From positions 62,001 to 126,000 of the forward strand of contig NZ_JAVALS010000007.1 in NCBI RefSeq assembly GCF_030731045.1: a stretch of DNA of 64,000 bases, given 5' to 3'. How positions within the stretch are numbered: position 1 is the stretch's first letter; each line of letters opens with the position of its first letter. A model generated the notes under the pieces. It was not told where the DNA came from. It was given only the letters and a program-made list of their open reading frames with translations, and did no database searches. Shown one piece after another: positions 1 to 7,604 of the stretch. The translations under genes and the position numbers were made by a program. Source of the DNA: Arthrobacter horti (GTDB lineage: Bacteria; Actinomycetota; Actinomycetes; Actinomycetales; Micrococcaceae).

Positions 1-109
1 ACGATGTCCACCTCGATCGAGGGAATGAAATCGTTACTTGAACCGGTCAAAAGGACGTGTCTTTCGGGAGAAAAATGTCTGGCTTCAGGGCTTATCCTAG
101 TGGAAGCTA

Positions 110-134
110 CCGGGGGGTAAGACAGGAATTAACC
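110..134 (+). promoter_or_regulatory. G-rich element abutting the kinase start
   Basis: A 25-nt stretch directly before the ATG has a left arm CCGGGGG and a right arm GAATTAACC separated by 9 nt. The same two arms at the same spacing occur in the first of three tandem repeats at 8994-9062. It overlaps the likely ribosome binding site (GACAGGA), so a bound protein could block translation or transcription. That role is inferred. Confidence 0.4.
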
Positions 135-1085
135 ATGCCTTCCCCCGTCCGGTCAAGGACGCTGGATGCGCTGAGGATCACCGGCATTTACGCCGGTCTG
201 GCACTCAGCCTCCCGGCGCTCTTCTCGGTCGATTTTGCAGCCCCGGATCGGACCCCCATCCAGGCCCTGCTTCCGCTTTTATGCGCCAGTTCTCTTCTGG
301 CTTTCGCGCGGATCAAGCATCGGGCATGGATTTTGACCCAGGCATTCGTATTCTGCGCGGCTCTCGGAACGGCATTCACGCTGACCGGCGAGCCTTTCGA
401 GAGGTCCGTTCTGGCCGGATCGATCATCGTCTCCTGGTTGATCTGTCTCCTGGCGCGGTGGCTCATCCCGCGGCGCAGCACGCTCGAGTGGGAGCGCCAC
501 TCCACTGCTCAGACGGCCGCGCTGGCGCTGCGTCTGGCCGAACTGCACCGGAGGGAGACCCAGGAAGAGGCCCGAGTGGTCCATGACACCGTGCTCCGGG
601 GCCTGACGGCGTTGTCATTCCAGGGTCTCGGATCCTCCCGCCAGGATCTCCTCGCGTTCCTGGATCCTCAGGCCGCCTGGACCGAGCCACTGGACCGTGA
701 ACCCCGGAACCTCCGCGGGTTGCTGGAGGCGACGGCGGCCCGCCACCACGCCGACGGCTTCACCGTGTCCGTTCACGGACCGGAGTGCAGTCTGAGCCCG
801 GCGCAGGCCGCGGCAGTCTCCTTGGCCGTGGATGAGGCGCTCCTCAATGTCCGCAAGCACACCGAAAGCCCCGGAGCCGAAATCGCCATCCACACCACCC
901 CGTCCCACATCGCCATCACCGTGTCCGATACCGGGTCCGGATTCGTTCCCGGCAACGTCTCACCGGACCGCCTGGGTCTGAGAAGCTCCATTCTCGGCCG
1001 GATGCGATCCGCCGGAGGGAACGCACGGGTCACGTCCCGGCCTGGCTCCGGCACCACCGTGACGCTCGAACTGACGCGGCCATGA
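135..1085 (+). CDS. Sensor histidine kinase (HisKA_3/NarL-type), 316 aa
   Basis: Membrane sensor kinase of the type that phosphorylates LuxR/NarL-type regulators. The N-terminal half holds about four hydrophobic segments. The dimerisation segment carries a phospho-acceptor histidine in VVHDTVLRG, and the C-terminal ATPase domain shows the N-box (DEALLNVRKH) and G-box (DTGSGF) motifs. I chose the ATG at 135 because residues encoded between 57 and 134 look like leader sequence and GACAGGA precedes this ATG. The gene overlaps the next by 4 bp, and the third gene encodes a matching regulator, so all three probably form one signalling unit. The signal is unknown. The exosortase locus lies immediately beyond and is a plausible target by proximity only. 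Confidence 0.85.
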   Translation: MPSPVRSRTLDALRITGIYAGLALSLPALFSVDFAAPDRTPIQALLPLLCASSLLAFARIKHRAWILTQAFVFCAALGTAFTLTGEPFERSVLAGSIIVSWLICLLARWLIPRRSTLEWERHSTAQTAALALRLAELHRRETQEEARVVHDTVLRGLTALSFQGLGSSRQDLLAFLDPQAAWTEPLDREPRNLRGLLEATAARHHADGFTVSVHGPECSLSPAQAAAVSLAVDEALLNVRKHTESPGAEIAIHTTPSHIAITVSDTGSGFVPGNVSPDRLGLRSSILGRMRSAGGNARVTSRPGSGTTVTLELTRP

Positions 1086-2251
1086 TGCGGTTCCTTCACA
1101 GACACCTCCGATGGAAGCCCGAACCGTTCGCCGTCACCACCCTCGTTCTGGCCGTCGGCCTCTGGGCCTTATCCGCCGTCCAGGCGGCGCTGTTGCCCTT
1201 GTCCGGCACCCACGGTCTTGCGCCCATGGGAGCCGTGATCGTCGACGCCGTCGGGATCGCGCTCATCAGCTGGGGGACGCGCCGGTCATTCCCCCGCACG
1301 GCGGCCTTCACCATCCGGATCCTGGCGATCGGAGGCCCGCTCGCTGCGACGGTGGCCGTCAGCCTGGGAGCGCCCCATCTCGCGTTCTTCGACATGGTTC
1401 GTGCACAGGTGCTCATGACGATCGTCCTGATCGGGTCCCGTGCAGTACCGCTGATTCGGACCATCGGTGCAGGTGCTCTCGCCTGCGGGGCCGCCACCTG
1501 GGGTTACGCGAACAACCACGGCGTGACCTGGTCCGGGGCGGCAGCGTTCGCCATGACCTCCTCGGTCCTCCTGGTGGCCGGTCTGCTCAGCGACGCCCTG
1601 ATCCGGCGCGGCATCCGGGAATTGCTGGAGAACGACCGGGGCCACACGATCAACACCGCCACCGGCAGGGTCACAGCCCTGATCCGTCACGAGGCCTCCG
1701 AATCGGCTCCGGTGCGGCAGGAGGCCGATGCTTTGTTCCGCGAAGCCACGGATCTGGCCGAGCACCCTGTCCCCGAAAGCGTCGCGGTGCGTGCCCGGGA
1801 CATCGCTCAGCGGCTCCGCTCCCAGCTGACCGGCCGCCTGGAGGATGACTGGTTCTTCATGGCACTGGATCTGGCCTCCAGAAGGAATGACGTGACCGTC
1901 CATGATCCCGAGGGCTGCCTCCCGCTCGTGCCGGAAGGCTTCCGGCTGCCATTGCTGGTCACCACCCTGCGGCTCCTCCAGGGCCCTGCCATGCCCGAGG
2001 CCCCGGCGTCCGGTGACGGCGGTGAGTCGCGGCAACGGGTGCTGGTCTCGGTGCACGACGGCGGCGCCGGACCGGCGTGCATCATCTGGTCCGCAGGAGC
2101 CCAGCCGGTTCGCCATGCCCGCACGATCGTCCGCGACACGCTCGCTGTCGTCGACCCGTTCGCCGACGCTCACCGGGCCGCCGGTGAGACGGTGATCCGC
2201 GCCGTCGTGCCGCTGGACCGGCACGGTTTCCCCGATGGGCCGCTTCCATGA
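1082..2251 (+). CDS. Kinase-like integral membrane protein, 389 aa
   Basis: Polytopic membrane protein between a histidine kinase and a response regulator, overlapping both by 4 bp (ATGA at 1082 and at 2248). Roughly the first 180 residues are hydrophobic with about six membrane segments. The cytoplasmic remainder is laid out like a histidine kinase, but I see no H-box histidine in an HD context, no N-box and no DxGxG motif. It may therefore be a catalytically dead partner that senses a signal or tunes the true kinase. Two adjacent ATG codons stand at the start. I do not recognise a named family. An ordinary but very divergent kinase is the alternative. Confidence 0.75.
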   Translation: MMRFLHRHLRWKPEPFAVTTLVLAVGLWALSAVQAALLPLSGTHGLAPMGAVIVDAVGIALISWGTRRSFPRTAAFTIRILAIGGPLAATVAVSLGAPHLAFFDMVRAQVLMTIVLIGSRAVPLIRTIGAGALACGAATWGYANNHGVTWSGAAAFAMTSSVLLVAGLLSDALIRRGIRELLENDRGHTINTATGRVTALIRHEASESAPVRQEADALFREATDLAEHPVPESVAVRARDIAQRLRSQLTGRLEDDWFFMALDLASRRNDVTVHDPEGCLPLVPEGFRLPLLVTTLRLLQGPAMPEAPASGDGGESRQRVLVSVHDGGAGPACIIWSAGAQPVRHARTIVRDTLAVVDPFADAHRAAGETVIRAVVPLDRHGFPDGPLP

Positions 2252-2919
2252 TCCGGGTGGCCCTCATCGACGACCACCGGCTGATGCTGGACGGACTGCT
2301 CGGACTGTTCGGGACCGCCCCGGGCGAGTTCCAGGTGACCGGCGCCTTCACGTCATGGCAGGACCCCGCTGCATGGCCTGACGGAGCATCCGCCGACGTC
2401 GTGGTCATGGACCTGTACCTCAACATGCCGGTACCCCTCAGCACCAGGCTGTCGGCCGTCCAGGCCGTGGGCGCGAAGGCGGTGGTGCTGAGCAATTCCC
2501 TGCTGCCCATGGACGTGCGGCTCGCCTATGCGTCCGGGGCCCACGCCTTCGTCCCCAAGAGCAGCGAGCCCGCCGTCCTGTTCGACGCGGTCCGGGCCGC
2601 ATCCACCAGCCGGATCCATGTTCCGGATGCCGTGAAGGACGCCTTTCCCGCGCGTCTGCCGCAGTGGAGAACCGACCGGCCACCGCGGGACCGGACCCGG
2701 AAGGTGAACTTGAGCGCCCGCGAGCAGGAACTGCTCAGGCTGTACCTGGGTGGGCACGGTCTCAGCGCCAAGGGAGTGGCCCTCGCTGTGGGCCTGAGCG
2801 AGCACACGGTCAAGGCGCATGTGCGCCGGGTCCGCCAGCGCTACGCCGGCGCCGGCTACGACGTGACGTCGCTGTTCAACCTGCGGCGACGGCTCCGGGA
2901 GGACGGCTGGCTGGACTGA
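2248..2919 (+). CDS. LuxR/NarL-family response regulator, 223 aa
   Basis: DNA-binding response regulator. The N-terminal receiver has the acidic pair in ALIDDHRLML, the phospho-acceptor aspartate in VVMDLYL and the conserved lysine in FVPKSSE. A linker leads to a C-terminal LuxR-type helix-turn-helix beginning LSAREQELLRLYLGG, with a recognition helix around LSEHTVKAHVRRV. It is translationally coupled to the preceding kinase-like gene (4-bp overlap) and is the evident output of the kinase at 135. Its 3' end overlaps by 64 bp the 3' end of the convergent membrane-protein gene. The G-rich elements at 110-134 and 8994-9062 are candidate targets, which is inference from proximity and similarity. 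Confidence 0.9.
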   Translation: MIRVALIDDHRLMLDGLLGLFGTAPGEFQVTGAFTSWQDPAAWPDGASADVVVMDLYLNMPVPLSTRLSAVQAVGAKAVVLSNSLLPMDVRLAYASGAHAFVPKSSEPAVLFDAVRAASTSRIHVPDAVKDAFPARLPQWRTDRPPRDRTRKVNLSAREQELLRLYLGGHGLSAKGVALAVGLSEHTVKAHVRRVRQRYAGAGYDVTSLFNLRRRLREDGWLD

Positions 2920-4496
2920 TCGCCGCCCGGGCCGGCGGTCCTGGCCCGCGAACCGAGGAGACAGGCCGAGGCGAAGAACAGTGGCACGGTGAGAGCCGAC
3001 ATGTACCCGGTGACGATCAGGTCCTTGTAGATCTCCGCCTGCCCGCCGCTGAGCATGACGGCCCAGAACTGCGCCCAGGAGGCCAGCGTCAGCAGCACCG
3101 CCACGCGGCCGACGGCCGAGCCATGGCGGCTGGCGAGCGCCAGGCCCACCAGGATCACCGCGAGGTTCAGCGCCAGATACAGCACCGGGAATGCCCTCAG
3201 CGCCGTGAAGAAGAACAGCACAGGAGGGAACCGCCGGTCCTTCTCCGACGGCTGGTGCCCGCTGTCCTGAGGGTAGGACCCCAGGTACCCGAGTTCCGGG
3301 GTCAGGACTCCTTCGATGCCCCGTTCGGCCATGCCGATCAGACGTTCCGGATGTGTGAGGTAGAAGGCAGCGATCTTTCCGGGGCTCACCGTGTCCCGGA
3401 ACTCCTGATACCGGGGGCTGTAGACCGCCGAATTGGCCGAGACCACCGTGCTCCCCGTTGCCGAGGCGAGCGCGGGGTCGGCCCCCAGCCAGCGCAGGTC
3501 GTCCTCCGGCGTGGGGCTGTGCGGCAGCATCTCCGCGAAGACCGCGTTGTACGTGGTGAGTTCGGTCGTTCGCGGCGATTGCGTCGCCAGGACCCCCACG
3601 GTGAAGGCGCCGAGTAGCAGCGAGGCGGTCAACGGCAGGGCGAACCGCCGCAGACGCCCGCGGGCCGGCCGCGGGGACCCGCCGTCGTCGCGCCCCGCGG
3701 CCGGCGTCCAGAAGAGCGCAAGCACGACGACGGGCAGCCACGACGCCGCCTGGGGCGCGGTCCCGATCGTGAAGGACGCCGCCAGAAGCACCCACAGCAC
3801 GGCCAGCGGACGCAGGCCGCGGCCGTTCCAGTAGTGGAGGAGCGCCACCACGAGGGCCAGCGCGCCCAGGAACGCACCCGATTCGCTGTACGGGGCGATG
3901 AAGAAGTCCGCGAAGACCCCGTCCGCACTGACCACCGTCACCAGGCCGGCGATCAGGATCCTGAAGTTCCGCCGCCCCGGCAGGACCGCCATGAGCGCGG
4001 TGATCAGCAGACCGAACGCCAGGCAGCAGACGGCTCCCAGCACGCGGGTGTCCAGGCCCGGCGCCACCAGGAATCCTGTCAGCCACTTCGCCGGCCACAG
4101 CAGAAGCCACTGGCTCGAGACATCCGTGCCCAGTGGGCCACCGGCCGCGCAGCCTTCCCCGTAGTACTGGTGAGGGACCCACTGGGGGTGGATGAACCGG
4201 GTGAAGTTCTCGTAGTCCCAGGGACGGACATTCATCACGCCCAGGGAACAGAGGAGCCGCTGGCCGTCGCCCTGGTCCGCCATCCCCACTGGCCCCGGGA
4301 CGAACAGCCTGACCACCATGAAAAGGGCGGACAGGAACCCCATCAGCGGCGCCACCGCCGTGAAGCCTGCGGGGCGGAGGGTCCCCGGGCCGAAGGTCCG
4401 CGACAGTCCGGTGGTGATCCGGCGGAGCCGGGACTGCTGGGCCCGCCGACGCGTCCGGATCCCGTTTGACGTCCTGGTCTCCTCGACGATGCTCAC
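2856..4496 (-). CDS. Polytopic membrane protein, 546 aa
   Basis: Large membrane protein with about ten hydrophobic segments and long extracytoplasmic loops, an arrangement seen in GT-C glycosyltransferases and polysaccharide polymerases. I recognise no named family. The GTG start at 4496 is preceded by GGAGGGGGACAGCC and overlaps the upstream lipoprotein stop by 4 bp (GTGA); an upstream extension in the same frame is proline/arginine-rich and looks non-coding. The C-terminus is very basic (RSRRRR). It is the last gene of the minus-strand exosortase operon. A role in making or transferring a glycan onto anchored surface proteins is plausible from context but unproven. Confidence 0.7.
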   Translation of the reverse strand: MSIVEETRTSNGIRTRRRAQQSRLRRITTGLSRTFGPGTLRPAGFTAVAPLMGFLSALFMVVRLFVPGPVGMADQGDGQRLLCSLGVMNVRPWDYENFTRFIHPQWVPHQYYGEGCAAGGPLGTDVSSQWLLLWPAKWLTGFLVAPGLDTRVLGAVCCLAFGLLITALMAVLPGRRNFRILIAGLVTVVSADGVFADFFIAPYSESGAFLGALALVVALLHYWNGRGLRPLAVLWVLLAASFTIGTAPQAASWLPVVVLALFWTPAAGRDDGGSPRPARGRLRRFALPLTASLLLGAFTVGVLATQSPRTTELTTYNAVFAEMLPHSPTPEDDLRWLGADPALASATGSTVVSANSAVYSPRYQEFRDTVSPGKIAAFYLTHPERLIGMAERGIEGVLTPELGYLGSYPQDSGHQPSEKDRRFPPVLFFFTALRAFPVLYLALNLAVILVGLALASRHGSAVGRVAVLLTLASWAQFWAVMLSGGQAEIYKDLIVTGYMSALTVPLFFASACLLGSRARTAGPGGDQSSQPSSRSRRRRLNSDVTS

Positions 4497-5398
4497 GGCT
4501 GTCCCCCTCCGACGCGGCCCGCCAGCTCCAGAGGCGGCTCCGCGGCCTTGGCGTTGAGTGGTGCGAGCGTGCCCACGCTGAGGGCTGCGCCCTCCCCGGT
4601 CCGTCCAACGGCGCAGCGCAGGGTGGACGCACCGTTGTCGGTGCTCAGCAGGGGGACCACACGGACCCCCTGAGGGAGGGCCTTCACCTCGAGGAACTCC
4701 AGGACGTACGGAAGGCATTTCGCTGTGCGGAGTTCCGGTTCGGCCAGTGTGCGGTCCATGGTGAACCAGGCGTTGACGTCTTCGGCGAGATGAGGCTCGC
4801 TGCAGGGGGCGTGCCGGCCGGTGACCCCGGCCTTGCCCGGCTCTTCAGACGCCAGGTAGCAGAGCCGGAGTTTCGCCGAATCCGGCCGCCCCATGATGCC
4901 CTGCAGAGAGCCGTCCAGCGCGTAGGGGGCGTCCGAACCGGTCCCGTCCACGCCGCGGTAGCTGATGTCACAGCGATAGGCCCGGGCCCCCTGGGACCAA
5001 TCCTGAGGGCTGGGGAAGAAGCTGACGGTGGCGAAGCCGTTGACCGAGTCCCTGGGCCGTGCGGCCAGGTAGGCCCGCAGGGAGCCGTCCGCGCAGAGGG
5101 AGGACTGCCGGACGCGCAGCTGCTGCTGGTTGGGCCGCACGCTCTGTTGTGCCACCGGCCCGGGCAACTGTGCCACGCGGTACGTCTCCACAGTGTGCTC
5201 CGTGGTGCACGCGACCGGCGGGCTCGGATCACTGACCGCGTCGGCCTCATCCGGGGACTGCAGCAGACGGCACTGTCCCAGTGCCGGATTCGCGGTCCCG
5301 ACCCCGGCCTCCGGTGCGGCGCAGGAGGTCAGCAGGAGGACGGCGAAAAAGGCCGCCGACGCTGACCCCAGGACGTGGCGCTTCACCTTACGCGGCAC
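4493..5398 (-). CDS. Lipoprotein, septum-formation-like repeats, 301 aa
   Basis: Predicted lipoprotein: a basic N-terminus, a hydrophobic stretch and a lipobox LLTSC at about residue 26. The mature part contains repeated Cys-x-x-x-His/Glu-like segments (for example VACTTEHTVETY and APCSEPHLAEDVNAW) that resemble the actinobacterial septum-formation family, in which such segments are typical. The cysteines are spaced as if they form disulfides outside the cell. The gene overlaps the exosortase-family gene by 11 bp and the next membrane-protein gene by 4 bp, so the three are translationally coupled. It may be an accessory subunit of the anchoring or glycosylation machinery. Family assignment is moderate and function unknown. 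Confidence 0.7.
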   Translation of the reverse strand: MPRKVKRHVLGSASAAFFAVLLLTSCAAPEAGVGTANPALGQCRLLQSPDEADAVSDPSPPVACTTEHTVETYRVAQLPGPVAQQSVRPNQQQLRVRQSSLCADGSLRAYLAARPRDSVNGFATVSFFPSPQDWSQGARAYRCDISYRGVDGTGSDAPYALDGSLQGIMGRPDSAKLRLCYLASEEPGKAGVTGRHAPCSEPHLAEDVNAWFTMDRTLAEPELRTAKCLPYVLEFLEVKALPQGVRVVPLLSTDNGASTLRCAVGRTGEGAALSVGTLAPLNAKAAEPPLELAGRVGGGQP

Positions 5399-5930
5399 GG
5401 CTGTGAGTCTGACGGCCGCTCCGGACCAGGAGCAGGACGGCCAGGACGAACGCCAGGATCACCAGGAAGGACCCCACGAAGTGATGAACGACGTCAAACC
5501 CGGCCTGGCCCCAGCTGACCTCGGCAAGGGCGATCATGAAGTACCGCAGGAGATTGCTGAACACCACCAGGGCCGCGGCCAGCACCGCGGCCCTGAAGAG
5601 CCGTCCGACCGGGATGCGCCGCAGCAGGAAGAGGACACCGGAGATGGCCAGGATGGGCGCCATGAGAACAGCGCTGGAACACAGGGGCGAGACTTGTATC
5701 CCGTAGGCGTGCCCGGTCCCCAGGTTGAAGAACACGATGTCGCGCACCGCATAGCTGCCACCGGGAAGGGCTACGGCGAAGATCGCGGACATGAGGCGCG
5801 CTTCGCCCGCCCGGATGGCTTCCTGCTGGTACAGCACGACGCCGGCGAGTGCGAAACAGATCAGTGCCGGCAGGAGGCCTGCGGGGCGGGACTCCGCGCG
5901 GCGGCGTGCGGACGTGACAGTGCTGCTCAT
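5388..5930 (-). CDS. Exosortase/archaeosortase-family protein, 180 aa
   Basis: Small polytopic protein with the residues that define exosortases: a cysteine followed by serines in SPLCSSAVL (Cys84), an arginine in SNLLRYF (Arg129) and a histidine in DVVHHFVG (His149 or His150), each beside a membrane helix. Known exosortases are integral-membrane transpeptidase-like enzymes that process C-terminal membrane anchors. The start at 5930 overlaps the upstream glycosyltransferase stop by one base (TGATG). At 180 aa it is short but covers the catalytic core. The neighbours (GT2 enzyme, lipoprotein, and two exported proteins with C-terminal helices and basic tails) support a dedicated anchoring locus. 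I cannot assign the exosortase subtype. Confidence 0.78.
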   Translation of the reverse strand: MSSTVTSARRRAESRPAGLLPALICFALAGVVLYQQEAIRAGEARLMSAIFAVALPGGSYAVRDIVFFNLGTGHAYGIQVSPLCSSAVLMAPILAISGVLFLLRRIPVGRLFRAAVLAAALVVFSNLLRYFMIALAEVSWGQAGFDVVHHFVGSFLVILAFVLAVLLLVRSGRQTHSRAA

Positions 5931-7291
5931 CAGGCTTCCTTCGCCAAGAGTTTGTCCCCGGTCGTCTCGGCATTGCGGCGGGTCTTGGCCCAGCCGGTCT
6001 TGCCCGTGATGAGGCGGTATGCCGCGCGGACCACGCATACATAGGTCTGGTACATGTACAGCCAGTACCCGAGCCCCCACCACAGGCCCAGCAGACGGTT
6101 CCTACCGGGCGTGACCTGCCGATGGTACACGACCCCCCACAGGGCGAAGGGCAGGATGCCCGTCAACACGATGAGTGGCAGCACGAACCATGCGGCGGAG
6201 AACCAGGAGAGCAAGCTTCCGTAATTGAGGACACCTTGCGCGATCATGACGATGAACAGGGTGGGCCAGAGAATCAGGCCCGCCATCTGGATGAAGGGCT
6301 GGATCAGGAAGTAGCTCGCCTCGATGGCACCGAGATTGCTGAAGTTCGGGGAGTCGAAGATCTTCTTGAGGTAGACGCTGCACTGCATGCCCCCGTGGCA
6401 CCAGCGGGTGCGCTGGGTGAGCAGGCGCCGGACACCCGGGAGCGCCTCCTGAGAGACGTGGGTGTCATGCATGTACACGGTCCGGTAGCCCTCCAGCATG
6501 ATGTGGATGGCCAGTTCGTAGTCTTCCAGAAGTGCACCGTGCCACGGCTGGCCCGCGCTGGCCGCCACCGCGTCGAGGGTGGACAGCCGGGAGAACTGGC
6601 CGTTGCCGCCCAGGCCGACCGTCAGGGTGTGGCGGCGGAGCGACTGCATGGCCGCGATGGTGGTGCGGAATTCGATGTCCTGCATGAGGATCAGGTACCG
6701 GGAGAATCCGGCCTTGAGCCTGCCCCAGCCTTTCTCCTCGCCCCGCGGCTCGTCCACATTGGACATCCACACGGCGCTCTGGGCCGCACCGACCAGTGGA
6801 TCGCCGAACACGCCCGGGCCGGAGGCCTGGCGCAGTGCGTTCTCCTCCATCCGGCCGTCGGCGTCGACCACCATGACGATGACCTTGCTGCGGTCGGTGT
6901 CCGCAGGAAGCCAGGCGCCCAGGCGCCGGTACGCGGCGTTCAGTGCGTCCCCCTTGCCGGTGCGTGCATGCGGCCGCACGCGGCGTACCAGGTGGATCAT
7001 CCCGTCGTCGTGCATGGCCGATTCGACGACGGCGGCCGTGCCGTCGTCGCTGTCATCGTCCACCACCCAGACGTGGGCCTGCGGGAAAGTTCTCCGGAGC
7101 CGGGCGAGGGTGTCCCCGATGACGGTCTCCTCATCCCGGCATGGGACGAAGACGTGCCATTCGAATGCCGAGGGGTCGCCGCTCTCCTCCTTGGTGCGCC
7201 GCAGGAACGGGACCAGGATGAGCGCCACATAGGACAGGAAGAGCACCAGGAGCACGAAGGCGAGCGCCTGGGCAGATTCGAATACTGACAT
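5930..7291 (-). CDS. Membrane GT2 glycosyltransferase, processive type, 453 aa
   Basis: Family 2 glycosyltransferase with an N-terminal membrane helix, a cytoplasmic GT-A domain and a C-terminal cluster of about four helices, as in cellulose/hyaluronan-synthase-like enzymes. Visible motifs are the nucleotide-binding DDDSDDG, the DxD-like VVDADG, the ALLEDYELA acceptor-site acid and QRTRW, matching the Q-x-x-R-W signature of processive enzymes. The ATG at 7291 has an AGAGGT ribosome binding site 4 bp upstream. It sits between the anchored small protein and the exosortase gene with a 1-bp overlap to the latter. It probably builds or adds a glycan linked to this locus. The sugar is unknown. Confidence 0.85.
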   Translation of the reverse strand: MSVFESAQALAFVLLVLFLSYVALILVPFLRRTKEESGDPSAFEWHVFVPCRDEETVIGDTLARLRRTFPQAHVWVVDDDSDDGTAAVVESAMHDDGMIHLVRRVRPHARTGKGDALNAAYRRLGAWLPADTDRSKVIVMVVDADGRMEENALRQASGPGVFGDPLVGAAQSAVWMSNVDEPRGEEKGWGRLKAGFSRYLILMQDIEFRTTIAAMQSLRRHTLTVGLGGNGQFSRLSTLDAVAASAGQPWHGALLEDYELAIHIMLEGYRTVYMHDTHVSQEALPGVRRLLTQRTRWCHGGMQCSVYLKKIFDSPNFSNLGAIEASYFLIQPFIQMAGLILWPTLFIVMIAQGVLNYGSLLSWFSAAWFVLPLIVLTGILPFALWGVVYHRQVTPGRNRLLGLWWGLGYWLYMYQTYVCVVRAAYRLITGKTGWAKTRRNAETTGDKLLAKEA

Positions 7292-7352
7292 CGTGACCTC
7301 TGTCCACACTGGATGATCCGGCCTGCCGCGACCGGAAACTGCGAATGCAAGA

Positions 7353-7388
7353 CGTGGTGGGACGGCCTATGCCGGCCGCCCCACCACG
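7353..7388 (-). terminator. Hairpin between small surface protein and GT2 gene
   Basis: The arms CGTGGTGGG and CCCACCACG pair perfectly, with further G/C pairing inside the loop. It lies after the stop of the 59-aa protein gene and before the glycosyltransferase gene on the same strand. No clear U-tract follows, so it may be a partial terminator or RNA-stabilising element that keeps substrate genes more highly expressed than enzyme genes. Confidence 0.5.
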
Positions 7389-7402
7389 CTCACATGTTCA
7401 AC

Positions 7403-7582
7403 TCATCGACCGGGCGAGCGGCGGTTCGCCGTCTTGAGCCGGTTGTTCCTCAGCAGGACGAAGCCCGTGACGAGCAGCGCCACGCCCAGGAGGATCACCC
7501 AGCCCAGGGTCGGAGCGCCGGTGGCGGCCAGTACGCCGCCACCGGCGACGGTGCCGCCCGTGGTCCAGTTGTTGCCGTACAT
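7403..7582 (-). CDS. 59-aa surface protein with LAATG sorting-like signal
   Basis: Very small protein: about 20 glycine-rich residues, the motif LAATG, a hydrophobic helix (WVILLGVALLVTGFVLL) and a basic tail (RNNRLKTANRR). This three-part C-terminus is a cell-surface sorting signal. LAxTG is the motif used by class E sortases in actinobacteria, while tripartite tails are also processed by exosortases. The ATG at 7582 follows AAGGAA at good spacing; an upstream in-frame start would overlap the previous stop. It is 22 bp downstream of the larger anchored protein and upstream of the GT2 and exosortase genes. It lacks an obvious N-terminal signal peptide, which is odd for a sorted protein. Confidence 0.72.
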   Translation of the reverse strand: MYGNNWTTGGTVAGGGVLAATGAPTLGWVILLGVALLVTGFVLLRNNRLKTANRRSPGR

Positions 7583-7604
7583 ATCGGTGTGTTCCTTCCG
7601 GATT

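Noticed and set aside
1..109. Stretch before the first gene
   Set aside because: No gene start or tRNA could be supported; it probably holds the promoter of the kinase operon.
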